The notes beneath the pieces are model-generated. The model did not search any database. It was given only the letters and a program-made list of their open reading frames with translations, and was not told the origin of the DNA. 56,766 nt of DNA from JBKEHD01 sp046710445 (GTDB lineage: Bacteria; Pseudomonadota; Alphaproteobacteria; Rickettsiales; Midichloriaceae): contig JBKEHD010000002.1 in the NCBI GenBank assembly GCA_046710445.1, forward strand, positions 1-56,766, read 5' to 3'. The stretch's first letter is position 1; every line of letters starts with the position of its first letter. Positions 1 to 7,476 of the stretch are shown one piece after another. The position numbers and the translations under genes are program-made.

Positions 1-526
1 GAATCAATATCTATCCTTAAAGAGTATTTTTACAATGAAATGGCTTCGGAACGCCCTTTATACCACTGATAGAATACTAAGGTATTAGGCTACGGGGATT
101 AAGACTTATGCATCCAAAATGGTTGGATTATCTTATTATGCATTTGCATATATTAGACGTTTACCTTAGAATCAATGAAGTGTTAATGATGTTGTCTATA
201 ATGAGTAAATTATAGTTGTCGTCTATCGAGCAGGATAATTCTCGTTTGATATAAAGCTAATATACTAAATAAAATTATAACATTCCAAAAGAAACAAAAA
301 GAAATAGCAAAGAAATATTAGAAGAAAAAAATAAAGAAGGAAAAAAAGAAAAGGGGTTGGAATTAAAAAAGAATCTAATAATAGGGGGTCCTTTTTAAAT
401 AAAAAAAACAAGAGAAAATAGTTGATAAATTAAATGAATCATTTGATAAATCTTTTACATAAAAAGAGAAAGAATTCTTTTTGATTTAGATAAATAAGCC
501 GTTGAATTGTTTTGCTAAATAAATAA
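1..526. other. No intact gene; decayed sequence
   Basis: I see no intact gene here. The first 69 bases are open on the + strand and could be the tail of a gene that begins outside the window. Between about 300 and 500 there are purine-rich, Lys/Glu-coding stretches interrupted by stops in every frame, such as one ending in NLIIGGPF before a stop at about 397-399 and another reading DKLNESFDKSFT before a stop. This looks like the remains of one or more coding genes rather than functional spacer. No tRNA, hairpin or direct repeat stood out. Confidence 0.4.
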
Positions 527-541
527 TTGATATTTAAATTA

Positions 542-892
542 ATGATAAAGAGATATATAAAAAAGAATTCTTCTCAATACGATCTTTTTAATCCCGAAAT
601 AGATTGTATTATAACAAAGTTGAATGAAAGATTTGGAAATAATGCAGTGCATTTTGTAAAAGAAAAAGAAGATAAGAAAATAAAAGTGACCTCAGATAAT
701 ATAGAAGAATCAAGAAAGAAATTGAAAACATTATTGGGATCATATCAGGAATTAGATAAAAATATTACAGAACTTATAAAGTTAAGAAATTACGATCAAA
801 GAATTTTACTTCAATTAAAAAAAGAAAAAGAAACAATAAAGAAAGCGTACGTTCTACTCAAAAGAAAAGTCCATTCTATTGGAGTCAAATGA
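542..892 (+). CDS. Small coiled-coil protein, YdcH/DUF465-like
   Basis: Protein of about 116 residues. The second half resembles the YdcH (DUF465) family: an Asp-containing helix (ELDKNITELIKL), a short turn, then a Lys/Glu helix (LKKEKETIKKAYVLLKRK) matching the family's LKKEKLxLKDE pattern. YdcH proteins are short helical hairpins of unclear function. The first half (about 50 residues) does not match the family and I do not recognise it. The frame opens at a TTG (527), but ATG 542 is the more likely start; neither has a clear ribosome binding site and a stop lies just upstream. Same strand as the nucleic-acid-binding genes that follow. Confidence 0.55.
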   Translation: MIKRYIKKNSSQYDLFNPEIDCIITKLNERFGNNAVHFVKEKEDKKIKVTSDNIEESRKKLKTLLGSYQELDKNITELIKLRNYDQRILLQLKKEKETIKKAYVLLKRKVHSIGVK

Positions 893-924
893 CTAATACA
901 TTGCCTAAATTAGAATCTCATTTA

Positions 925-1035
925 GGAAACGGTTCTTTTTAAAATCTCCATGGTTAAAAACTTCATCTACGGTCTCTTCTTTATTTTCCTCATTAACATT
1001 TAGAATTATTGGGGATTTTAAAAAGAGCCGTTTCC
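925..1035. repeat. 25-bp inverted repeat at the 5' end of the WGR gene
   Basis: Bases 925-949 and 1011-1035 are reverse complements at 23 of 25 positions, separated by 61 bases. The right arm is the first codons of the WGR-domain gene (ILKRAVS). The left arm, read on the - strand from an ATG at 951, encodes MEILKRTVS and then stops. The only ATG that would fit the gene is therefore in the central segment, pointing the wrong way; turning the segment over would place ATG directly before the right arm. This can be an invertible start or a scar of a small inverted duplication. Confidence 0.7.
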
Positions 1036-1272
1036 TTATGGAGGCGTTATAATTTTGAATCAGAAGATAGATATTACATACTAATACTTCAACAAGATTT
1101 ATTCCATGAGTGGAGCATAACCAAAGCATACGGAGGGAAAAATAATAAACTTGGGAATTGCATTATACAATCATGCGATTCATACGGAGATGCAGCAAAA
1201 AGGGTGGATGTAATAAAAAAAAGAAGAACATCTCATAAATATGTGTTAGTATCACATAATAACAAAGAGTAA
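1009..1272 (+). CDS. WGR-domain protein
   Basis: Protein of 87 residues that is essentially one WGR domain. The motif LWRRYNFESEDRYYILILQQ, then a W followed by GGKNNKLGN and a terminal KRRTSHKYVLV, match bacterial stand-alone WGR proteins. WGR domains bind nucleic acid in eukaryotic PARPs; the bacterial single-domain proteins are poorly characterised. No ATG is available: the frame opens at codon 997 after a stop and the first usable start is TTG 1009. The 5' end lies in an inverted repeat that has captured the expected ATG on the other strand, so the gene may be off or altered as it stands. It ends 16 bases before the HU gene. Confidence 0.75.
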   Translation: MGILKRAVSLWRRYNFESEDRYYILILQQDLFHEWSITKAYGGKNNKLGNCIIQSCDSYGDAAKRVDVIKKRRTSHKYVLVSHNNKE

Positions 1273-1288
1273 AAACAAAAATATCGTT

Positions 1289-1564
1289 ATGAACAAAGGT
1301 GAATTTATAGAAAAGTTATCCAAAGAGATTGGTACAACAAAAACAGAAGCAAATAAGAATTTAGATATATTGATAAAATGCATTTCAGAATCGTTAAAAG
1401 ATAACGATGAATTGAGATTTGTAGGCTTCGGAACATTTAAAGCAAAGAATAATCCTGAAAAAAGAGTAAAAACCCCAAAGGGAGTGATGGCAAATGTACC
1501 TGCCCAAAGAGGTGTAAGGTTTTCAGTTGGCAGTGAATTTAAAAATACTATTAATAAGAAATAA
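1289..1564 (+). CDS. HU/IHF-family DNA-binding protein
   Basis: At 91 residues this is the full usual length of an HU/IHF subunit. The N-terminal helical dimerisation part (MNKGEFIEKLSKEIGTTKTE) is followed by the beta part with GFGTFKAKNNPEKRVKTPKG and a C-terminal FSVGSEFKNTIN. HU bends DNA non-specifically and organises the nucleoid or recombination and replication complexes. The arm signature differs from the commonest form (GRNPxTG is replaced by KNNPEKR), which suggests an accessory paralogue rather than the housekeeping copy; that is inference. It sits 16 bases after the WGR gene and 27 before the ProQ gene, so co-transcription is likely. Confidence 0.9.
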   Translation: MNKGEFIEKLSKEIGTTKTEANKNLDILIKCISESLKDNDELRFVGFGTFKAKNNPEKRVKTPKGVMANVPAQRGVRFSVGSEFKNTINKK

Positions 1565-1591
1565 ACAATTAAGAATAAAATCCTAGGAAAT

Positions 1592-2131
1592 ATGGGTAAT
1601 CAAAAAAATACTTCTGGTCAAGAAAAGGAGCATAAACAACGCAAGGATAATTGTCGTGTCATGCCTATTGATGACTACAACAAGATATTTGAAGAGTTAT
1701 CCGCAGCATTTCCAAAGCTATTTATTAAAGGTGCGGTATTGTTATTAAAAGTAGGTATCTTCCAAGATATTGTAAACTGCGAAAAAGTAGTTAGCAATAA
1801 TACAAGAATAAGAAAGTTTCTACATACATACTGCGCCAGCAAGGATTACAAAGAATTACATATAGAAGAAGCAAAGCGTTACGATATAGCTGGTGAAGAA
1901 GCTGGTATCGTAACTGATAATCAGGTTAAACTTCTCAAAGAGAATTTAGAATTGAGAAAACTAAAAATAGCTGAAAAGAAACAAAAGAAAATCGCAGCTC
2001 AGAAAATAGAGGAAGTAAGAAGTACGATTCAGCAAATAGCAATCAAAGAAATAGCAATAAATCTCAATCAAAACAACAAGCTTGAGCCTAATATAAATTC
2101 CGACAGACCAAAGTTAGATTTAAAAACATGA
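1592..2131 (+). CDS. ProQ/FinO-domain RNA-binding protein
   Basis: Protein of 179 residues. Residues about 32-115 carry the ProQ/FinO fold signature: AAFPKLF, then KVGIFQDIV, RIRKFLHTYCASKDY and a terminal YDIAGEEAGIVT. The family comprises RNA chaperones that bind the 3' stem of small RNAs; FinO on plasmids represses conjugation through an antisense RNA, and ProQ is a global sRNA binder. The N-terminus (about 25 residues) and the long Lys/Gln-rich C-terminal helix are basic tails common in the family. The gene ends 9 bases before the Rpn-family gene. Given the mobile surroundings, a plasmid- or element-type role is more likely than a housekeeping one, but target RNAs cannot be told from sequence. 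Confidence 0.8.
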   Translation: MGNQKNTSGQEKEHKQRKDNCRVMPIDDYNKIFEELSAAFPKLFIKGAVLLLKVGIFQDIVNCEKVVSNNTRIRKFLHTYCASKDYKELHIEEAKRYDIAGEEAGIVTDNQVKLLKENLELRKLKIAEKKQKKIAAQKIEEVRSTIQQIAIKEIAINLNQNNKLEPNINSDRPKLDLKT

Positions 2132-2140
2132 AAAGCTTCC

Positions 2141-3127
2141 ATGAGTAAAAGCAATATAAGGCCACATGATGCGTTTGTAAAAAAAGCAATGTCGAGAACT
2201 AAGGTGGCTGTTGACTTTTTCCAAAATCAGCTGCCAGAAGAGGTTCTTAAATTAGTTGATTTAAAAAGCCTTAAAAAAGAGAATACCGGATTCCTAAGTA
2301 ATATCTTAGGAGAGGGAATAACAGATTTTCTTTATAGTATAAAATTCCGAAATGATAAAAAAGGCTATATCTGCGTCTTGTTAGAGCATCAGAGCTCACC
2401 TGATAAATTAATGACGTTTAGAATTCAAAAGTATATGTTGCGTCTTTGCGATGAGCATTTAAGAAAATATCCGAAAGATAAGTTTCCAGTGATATATCCA
2501 CTAATTTATTATTCTGGCAAAGCTAAATATAACGCCCCTAGGTTATTTTATGAATTATTCGAAGACGCAGATCTCGCACAGAAATTCTTCACAGAGCCAG
2601 TCAAGGTTGTAGAGACAGGCAAGATAGCAGACACTCTATTGGAAGGGATGGGAGATTCCTCATCGAAAGAATACTATTACAAGATGATGATATGGCTCAT
2701 GAAGCATATATACGATAAAAACATAATATCATGGATATCTACTCACAGAGAAAATATAAAAAAGATTAGTGAAGAAGATTTTCAATACTTAGAAGATATG
2801 ATAACATACATATTAGAAGCTTCTAACGCTAACGATGTAAAGTCAGTGTTCGAAAGTCTTCAAGAGATATTAAATAAAGATAAGGCTGAAAAAATTATGA
2901 CTTATGCAAATCAATTAAGAGCAGAAGGAAAAAAAGAAGCTATGAAAAACATTCATCAGCTAAAAACCGAAAGTAAGCTAGAAGGTAAGCTAGAAGGTAA
3001 GCTAGAAGGTAAGCTAGAAGGTAAGCTAGAAATAGCTAAAAAGATGTTAATGCAAGGAATGGATGCAGCAAATGTATCTCAAATCACAGAATTAACTCTT
3101 AAGGAGATAGATAATTTAAAAAACTAA
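2141..3127 (+). CDS. Rpn-family recombination-promoting nuclease (transposase_31)
   Basis: Protein of 328 residues of the Rpn/transposase_31 family, PD-(D/E)XK nucleases that promote RecA-independent recombination. The family opening RPHDAFVKKAM is at residues 7-17; the probable catalytic residues are D62 (GITDFLYSIKF) and E82-x-Q84 (LLEHQSS); PLIYYSGKA and YELF follow. The C-terminus has a run of KLEG tetrapeptides (residues about 279-297) and ends with a helix of the ITELTLKEIDNL type, which is usual for the family. The gene is intact and sits in the same series as ProQ, 9 bases upstream, and cspA, 30 bases downstream. Confidence 0.88.
   Translation: MSKSNIRPHDAFVKKAMSRTKVAVDFFQNQLPEEVLKLVDLKSLKKENTGFLSNILGEGITDFLYSIKFRNDKKGYICVLLEHQSSPDKLMTFRIQKYMLRLCDEHLRKYPKDKFPVIYPLIYYSGKAKYNAPRLFYELFEDADLAQKFFTEPVKVVETGKIADTLLEGMGDSSSKEYYYKMMIWLMKHIYDKNIISWISTHRENIKKISEEDFQYLEDMITYILEASNANDVKSVFESLQEILNKDKAEKIMTYANQLRAEGKKEAMKNIHQLKTESKLEGKLEGKLEGKLEGKLEIAKKMLMQGMDAANVSQITELTLKEIDNLKN
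2975..3031 (+). repeat. 12-bp tandem repeat inside the Rpn gene
   Basis: Four exact copies of a 12-base unit (aagctagaaggt) occupy 2975-3022, followed by a partial fifth copy to 3031. The unit is a multiple of three and encodes KLEG, so copy number can change by slippage without breaking the frame. The variable segment lies in the linker before the C-terminal helix of the nuclease. Confidence 0.95.
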
Positions 3128-3157
3128 TAAAAAAATCGTTATTAAAAATAAGGTGCA

Positions 3158-3370
3158 ATGAAAACAGCAGGAACAGTAAAATGGTTCAGTCCAGCAAAAG
3201 GATATGGATTTGTAACTCCAGATAATGCAGTAAAAGATGTATTCATACACAGATCAGCATTAGAAGCAGAGAATTATGATACTTTAGATGATAATCAAAG
3301 GATTGAATTTGATATTGAAGAAAAACAAGGAAAAACTTCTGCAATAAACATAACAAAGATTGGTAGCTAA
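3158..3370 (+). CDS. cspA: Cold-shock-domain protein
   Basis: At 70 residues this is a complete CspA-type OB fold. It starts GTVKWFSPAKGYGFVTPD; RNP1 is KGYGFV (residues 14-19) and RNP2 is VFIHRSAL (28-35). Proteins of this type melt RNA secondary structure and bind single-stranded nucleic acid in the cytoplasm. It lies 30 bases after the Rpn gene and 2 bases before ssb, so the two genes are almost certainly co-transcribed. As with HU here, it may be an element-borne extra copy; I cannot tell whether another csp gene exists outside the window. Confidence 0.93.
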   Translation: MKTAGTVKWFSPAKGYGFVTPDNAVKDVFIHRSALEAENYDTLDDNQRIEFDIEEKQGKTSAINITKIGS

Positions 3371-3372
3371 TT

Positions 3373-3846
3373 ATGGCAGGAAGTGTAAATAAAGCAACGG
3401 TTGTTGGTAATGTAGGTAACCAGCCAGAAATAAGAGTAGCTCAAGTCAGTGGAGAGGAGCTTGCAACTTTTTCACTTGCAACAAGCGAAAGGTGGAAAGA
3501 TAAGAGTACTGGTGAACAAAAAGAAAAGACTGAGTGGCATAGAGTTGTGGTTTTTTCACCCGGCCTTGTAAAGGTTGTAAAAGAATATGTAAATAAGGGA
3601 AGCAAGCTCTATATAGAGGGTAAGATGCAAACAAGGGAGTATCAAGACGAAGCTGGAGTAAAGAAATATACTACAGAGATAGTTTTAACCACATACGGTA
3701 GCACCTTAATACTATTGGACTCTAAAAAAGACTCACAAGGCTTCCCTGGATCACATGATATAAGAAACGATCTATTGAAAACTGATCAAAAGAAGCAATC
3801 AGAAGATGGTCTAAAAATAGACATCGATGATGAGATTCCATTTTAA
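3373..3846 (+). CDS. ssb: Single-stranded DNA-binding protein
   Basis: Protein of 157 residues. The N-terminal OB fold (residues about 4-110) shows the SSB landmarks NKATVVGNVG, FSLATSERWKDKSTGEQKEK, TEWHRVVVF and YVNKGSKLYIEGKMQTREY. The flexible linker is short and the protein ends in the acidic tip DIDDEIPF, which recruits replication and repair partners. It coats single-stranded DNA during replication, recombination or conjugative transfer. It starts 2 bases after the cold-shock gene, an unusual neighbour for a housekeeping ssb. The IS982-family element begins only 11 bases after its stop codon. Confidence 0.93.
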   Translation: MAGSVNKATVVGNVGNQPEIRVAQVSGEELATFSLATSERWKDKSTGEQKEKTEWHRVVVFSPGLVKVVKEYVNKGSKLYIEGKMQTREYQDEAGVKKYTTEIVLTTYGSTLILLDSKKDSQGFPGSHDIRNDLLKTDQKKQSEDGLKIDIDDEIPF

Positions 3847-3857
3847 TAATATTTAAA

Positions 3858-4845
3858 TAACGTCAGTTACGGATAAGCCTTATGCACAATGCACCATATT
3901 GTTGGCATCACGTCTTATCGAAGGCTTTTTTGGCTGTAACGAATAAGCGCATAGTCCTGCAATTATATTGCATGCAAAATTCCAAACGCTTCTATGCCTC
4001 GTGTGTTCAATCTGAGATATATTTTTCAGTTGATCATTTACAGACTCTATTACAGCCCTTTTTCTCAGCAAAATCTTGTCAATCAAGGGCATAAGCTTGT
4101 TCTTCATGCCTTTCTTAATTTTAGTGATAAGCTGCAATCCATCGTCCAACAGCTCTAGAAATAAGTTGTTAGAAATATAGCCTTTGTCACCTATCAATTT
4201 ACCAACTAATCCTTGTGTCATGGCTGGAACAGGATCTCTGTCATCCACATTTCCTTTTGTTATCTTAAACGCCATAATCTCTCCTTTGTCATTGATTACT
4301 ATATGAAGTTTAAATCCAAAGAACCAACCCATGGTCGATTTGGACTTTTTAGCTATTCCAGCGAAGACCTTATTCTGCTTTTCTCTTTTAATATGGCAGG
4401 CCTTGAGTAAAGTTGAATCTACAAAATATATACCAGTTTTTTCGCCTGATAGGCTGTGAACAAAGGCACATAAAGGGAGTAATGCAGATTTCATAACAGC
4501 TACAAATCTGGGGTACGATAATAGATTTGGGAAATAATGGCTGTAATGGGCTTTGATGTGACAAAGGTAGAACCATTTAAAAGTTCTATAATCGCTTTGG
4601 TGGAACGCAACGATGATAGTCATAATCTCACTTACAGTCATTTTACCTACTTTAATTCTTTTCTTTTGCCCATTCTTCAGCATTTTAGCGTTCCATTGAG
4701 GAAGGAAAATTATACAGAAATCATCAATTACACAAAATAGCTCTACCAACATGTTAATCTACAAAAATGTTTTTTATTCCTAATTAAACATTCTGTAGAC
4801 CGGAATTACTAGCTTTCTAGTAATTCTTATCCATAACTGACGTTA
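3858..4845 (-). mobile_element. IS982-family insertion sequence
   Basis: The element is about 988 bp long and has 20-bp terminal inverted repeats, 3858-3877 and 4826-4845, that differ at one position (outer bases taacgtcagtta). It carries a single full-length transposase gene on the - strand, so it looks intact and potentially active. I found no convincing target-site duplication: the flanks (left atatttaaa, right atataatca) are both AT-rich but do not match. It lies exactly between the nucleic-acid-binding gene string and the chromosomal guaBA region. Confidence 0.88.
3880..4752 (-). CDS. IS982-family transposase
   Basis: Protein of 290 residues, the usual full length for this family. The DDE catalytic triad can be placed at D112 (YFVDSTLLK), D189 (IGDKGYIS) and E236 (AVIESVNDQLKN). 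The conserved middle GWFFGFKLHIVIND and the ending HRSVWNFACNIIAGLCAYSLQ are typical. The protein cuts and rejoins the ends of its own element. No frameshift or internal stop is present, and the reading frame fills most of the space between the terminal inverted repeats. Confidence 0.92.
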   Translation of the reverse strand: MLVELFCVIDDFCIIFLPQWNAKMLKNGQKKRIKVGKMTVSEIMTIIVAFHQSDYRTFKWFYLCHIKAHYSHYFPNLLSYPRFVAVMKSALLPLCAFVHSLSGEKTGIYFVDSTLLKACHIKREKQNKVFAGIAKKSKSTMGWFFGFKLHIVINDKGEIMAFKITKGNVDDRDPVPAMTQGLVGKLIGDKGYISNNLFLELLDDGLQLITKIKKGMKNKLMPLIDKILLRKRAVIESVNDQLKNISQIEHTRHRSVWNFACNIIAGLCAYSLQPKKPSIRRDANNMVHCA

Positions 4846-5119
4846 ATATAATCATATATCTTAATAATACTGTTTATTAAAATATTTATACCGGTTAAAT
4901 AACACTTCATAATAGTTACCTTTGATTAAATTAAAGTCACCTAAAGAGCTATCCCCCTTTAAATTCATGAATTGACTATACAGGAGAGATATGCATAAAG
5001 TATTAAGATTACGTTAAAATTTAAGATTTGTTGCCAAAATACAATATATAAATGAAATGCTTAAAAACACTTGCAAAAAACTCCTGAGTAACTAGCGCTT
5101 TTAAAGCGATATGAGTTGT
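4846..5119. other. Intergenic, no gene seen
   Basis: This AT-rich stretch separates the IS right end from the end of the lipoprotein gene. Including the non-coding right end of the IS, nothing codes between 4753 and 5119. A short symmetrical sequence at 5096-5108 could form only a very small hairpin and is not followed by a T run. I see no RNA gene or further repeat. Confidence 0.5.
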
Positions 5120-5914
5120 TTATATTCCCATTAAAGTATGAAGTATTGTTTTTGAATATGAGGGAATAGGTTTGCAACATTTTATCAAATTCACTGTAAA
5201 TTTTAGATTAATATCAGGATAATGTTTATAAAAAAAGTTTTTAGCTTCTTCCCTTCTATCACATAACTTATTTTTTGCAACAAATGCTCCTTGTAATTTT
5301 TCATTCATAGAATAACTAGGATTCATTCTATAATAATCACCTATATAAGTAACTTCTCCAAATTTAATGTCGAAATAATATGTTACTTCTCCTTTATAAT
5401 ATTTTTTTTCCAAATAATATTTTGTATTTTCTGGCATTATAGAAGACATTGTTTCGATAAAATATCTACCTTCAGGTAGTATGGTAACTCCATAAAAATA
5501 ATCAGGAAGAAGATCAATATATCCACCAGAATGTTTTATTTTCTTAATATTTTGATTTTTAACAGCTAAACCATCTAAATCATCGTCATATATATATTGA
5601 TGTTTACTATTAATGGTATAACCATAAGGTGTATTAGAAAATGAATTAAGAGAAGCATGCCGAACGTATACTTCTAGTTGGTTTTTAGAATCTAAATTAG
5701 AAAATTTGGTTTCGCAATCTGTTTGTGAAGAATCTTTTTTATAGAGAAACATTGATCTCAAAATTGCTACACCATAACGACCATTTTTATCTTCAAGCTT
5801 TGAAAGATCTAATTTTGTATCACGTACATTATCTCGATAAAGAGATAACTTGCATGAGACTATCAAAACTGAAACAAGTAGAAGAATAAAACACTTGCAA
5901 AAAATTCTATACAT
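5120..5914 (-). CDS. Putative lipoprotein of unknown function
   Basis: Protein of 264 residues with an N-terminal hydrophobic segment (FILLLVSVLIVSC) ending in a likely lipobox, LIVS before Cys21. This predicts export and lipidation, then attachment to a membrane facing the periplasm or outside. The middle has a beta-rich part with LPEGRYFIE and a later FGEVTYIGDYY, loosely like DUF2846-type lipoproteins in which the pattern pGxY...GevxYiGd recurs; that is a weak resemblance only. It starts 2 bases after guaA, so it is probably transcribed with guaB-guaA although the functions seem unrelated. Confidence 0.6.
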   Translation of the reverse strand: MYRIFCKCFILLLVSVLIVSCKLSLYRDNVRDTKLDLSKLEDKNGRYGVAILRSMFLYKKDSSQTDCETKFSNLDSKNQLEVYVRHASLNSFSNTPYGYTINSKHQYIYDDDLDGLAVKNQNIKKIKHSGGYIDLLPDYFYGVTILPEGRYFIETMSSIMPENTKYYLEKKYYKGEVTYYFDIKFGEVTYIGDYYRMNPSYSMNEKLQGAFVAKNKLCDRREEAKNFFYKHYPDINLKFTVNLIKCCKPIPSYSKTILHTLMGI

Positions 5915-5916
5915 AA

Positions 5917-7476
5917 CTACTCCATTTCTATAGTAGCAGGTGGCTTTGATGTGATGTCATAAAGAACCCTATTTATTCCCTGAACTTCATTGACTATTCT
6001 TTTTGACACTTTTTCCAAGAAACTGTGTGGTAAATGTACATAGTCTGCGGTCATTCCATCGACTGATGTGACTGCTCGTAAAACACAAATATATTCATAA
6101 GTTCTATCGTCACCCATTACTCCCACTGTTTTTATGGAAAGAAGAGCTGCATAGGCTTGCCACACTCTATCGTATAAATCATGCGCTTTAAGTTCGCTTA
6201 TATAAATATGATCTGCTTTTTGAACAATTGCACATTTTTCCTCTGTAACTTCTCCAATAATCCTGATCGCTAAACCGGGGCCGGGGAATGGATGTCTTTT
6301 TAAAATAACCTCTGATACGCCTAGCTCTTTGCCTAAAAGCCTAACTTCATCTTTAAACAATAATCTCAAAGGCTCCACAAGCTTTAATCCATTCATATCT
6401 TCTGGTAACCCTCCGACATTGTGGTGTGATTTTATCACAACTTTTTTACCAGAAGAGGTTGCAACAGATTCTATAACATCTGGGTATATAGTACCTTGTG
6501 CTAAATACTCTATATCACCTATATCCCTTATTGCTTCATGAAAAGCATCTATAAACAATTTTCCTATAATTTTTCTTTTCTGCTCAGGATCTGTTACCCC
6601 TTTTAAACTATGAAAAAATTTATCTCTTACATTTATTGTTGTAAAATTTAATGATTTATCTTTGAAATAATTTTCTACTTCTTCCACTTCTTTGTAGCGT
6701 AACAAACCATGATCAACAAATATGCAATGTAAATTTCCACCTATAGCTTTGCTCAATAATGCAGCGACGACAGATGAATCAACTCCTCCAGACAAACCCA
6801 ATGCAACTTTTTTATTGCCTACTTGGTTTTGAATATCCAAAATGCTTTCTTCAACAAATGAATTCATTTCCCAATCCTTTTTGCATTTTGCAATATCGGA
6901 TATGAATGCATCTATTAGTTTTGTACCATGTTGTGTATGATGAACTTCAGGGTGAAACTGTATCCCATAAATAGGTTTTTCTTTATGTGCAATAGCTGCA
7001 TAAGGAGCTTCGTTAGTTTTTGCAATAACTTCAAATTCTTTTGGTAATTCGCTTATACAATCACCGTGGCTCATTAATACTTTGTATTTTTTCTTCTCCT
7101 GAAAAAAATCTCCAAAAAGTTTGGAAGATTTTATTATTTCAAGATCAGATGTTCCAAAGCTTCTTGAAACAGATGAAATCACCTCTCCACCAAAATCTTT
7201 GCATAAGGCTTGTTGGCCATAACAAATACCAAGTATTGGAATGTTTAAATCATACACTATTTGTGGAATTTTAGGTGAATTTTCTCCTAAAACAGATTCA
7301 CTGCCACCCGATAAAATTATTGCATTGGGTTGGAAATCTTTTATCTCTTGCTCATCTTTTGAGAATGGAAAAATAGCGCTGTAAACTTTTAATTCTCTAA
7401 TTCTTCTTGCAATTAATTGCGTAAATTGAGATCCGAAATCTAGAATTAAGATTTTGCTGTGTTTATTTTGTGTCAT
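5917..7476 (-). CDS. guaA: GMP synthase (glutamine-hydrolysing)
   Basis: Cytoplasmic enzyme converting XMP to GMP with ATP and glutamine. It is 519 residues, full length. The N-terminal class I glutamine amidotransferase domain has Cys85 (GICYGQQA), His175 and Glu177 (FHPEVHH). The ATP pyrophosphatase P-loop SGGVDSS is at 229-235, and the C-terminal dimerisation domain ends KPPATIEME. Its ATG overlaps the guaB stop by four bases (ATGA), giving translational coupling in the order guaB-guaA, the last two steps from IMP to GMP. Confidence 0.97.
   Translation of the reverse strand: MTQNKHSKILILDFGSQFTQLIARRIRELKVYSAIFPFSKDEQEIKDFQPNAIILSGGSESVLGENSPKIPQIVYDLNIPILGICYGQQALCKDFGGEVISSVSRSFGTSDLEIIKSSKLFGDFFQEKKKYKVLMSHGDCISELPKEFEVIAKTNEAPYAAIAHKEKPIYGIQFHPEVHHTQHGTKLIDAFISDIAKCKKDWEMNSFVEESILDIQNQVGNKKVALGLSGGVDSSVVAALLSKAIGGNLHCIFVDHGLLRYKEVEEVENYFKDKSLNFTTINVRDKFFHSLKGVTDPEQKRKIIGKLFIDAFHEAIRDIGDIEYLAQGTIYPDVIESVATSSGKKVVIKSHHNVGGLPEDMNGLKLVEPLRLLFKDEVRLLGKELGVSEVILKRHPFPGPGLAIRIIGEVTEEKCAIVQKADHIYISELKAHDLYDRVWQAYAALLSIKTVGVMGDDRTYEYICVLRAVTSVDGMTADYVHLPHSFLEKVSKRIVNEVQGINRVLYDITSKPPATIEME

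Noticed and set aside
905..1129. 74-codon frame on the - strand across the WGR gene start
   Set aside because: It runs antisense to the clear WGR frame; its interest is fully explained by the inverted repeat.
3849..4856. Target-site duplication of the IS982 element
   Set aside because: Flanks are AT-rich but differ; no 7-9 base repeat could be aligned.
5096..5108. Symmetrical cgcttt/aaagcg as a terminator after the lipoprotein gene
   Set aside because: The stem would close on a one-base loop and there is no T run.
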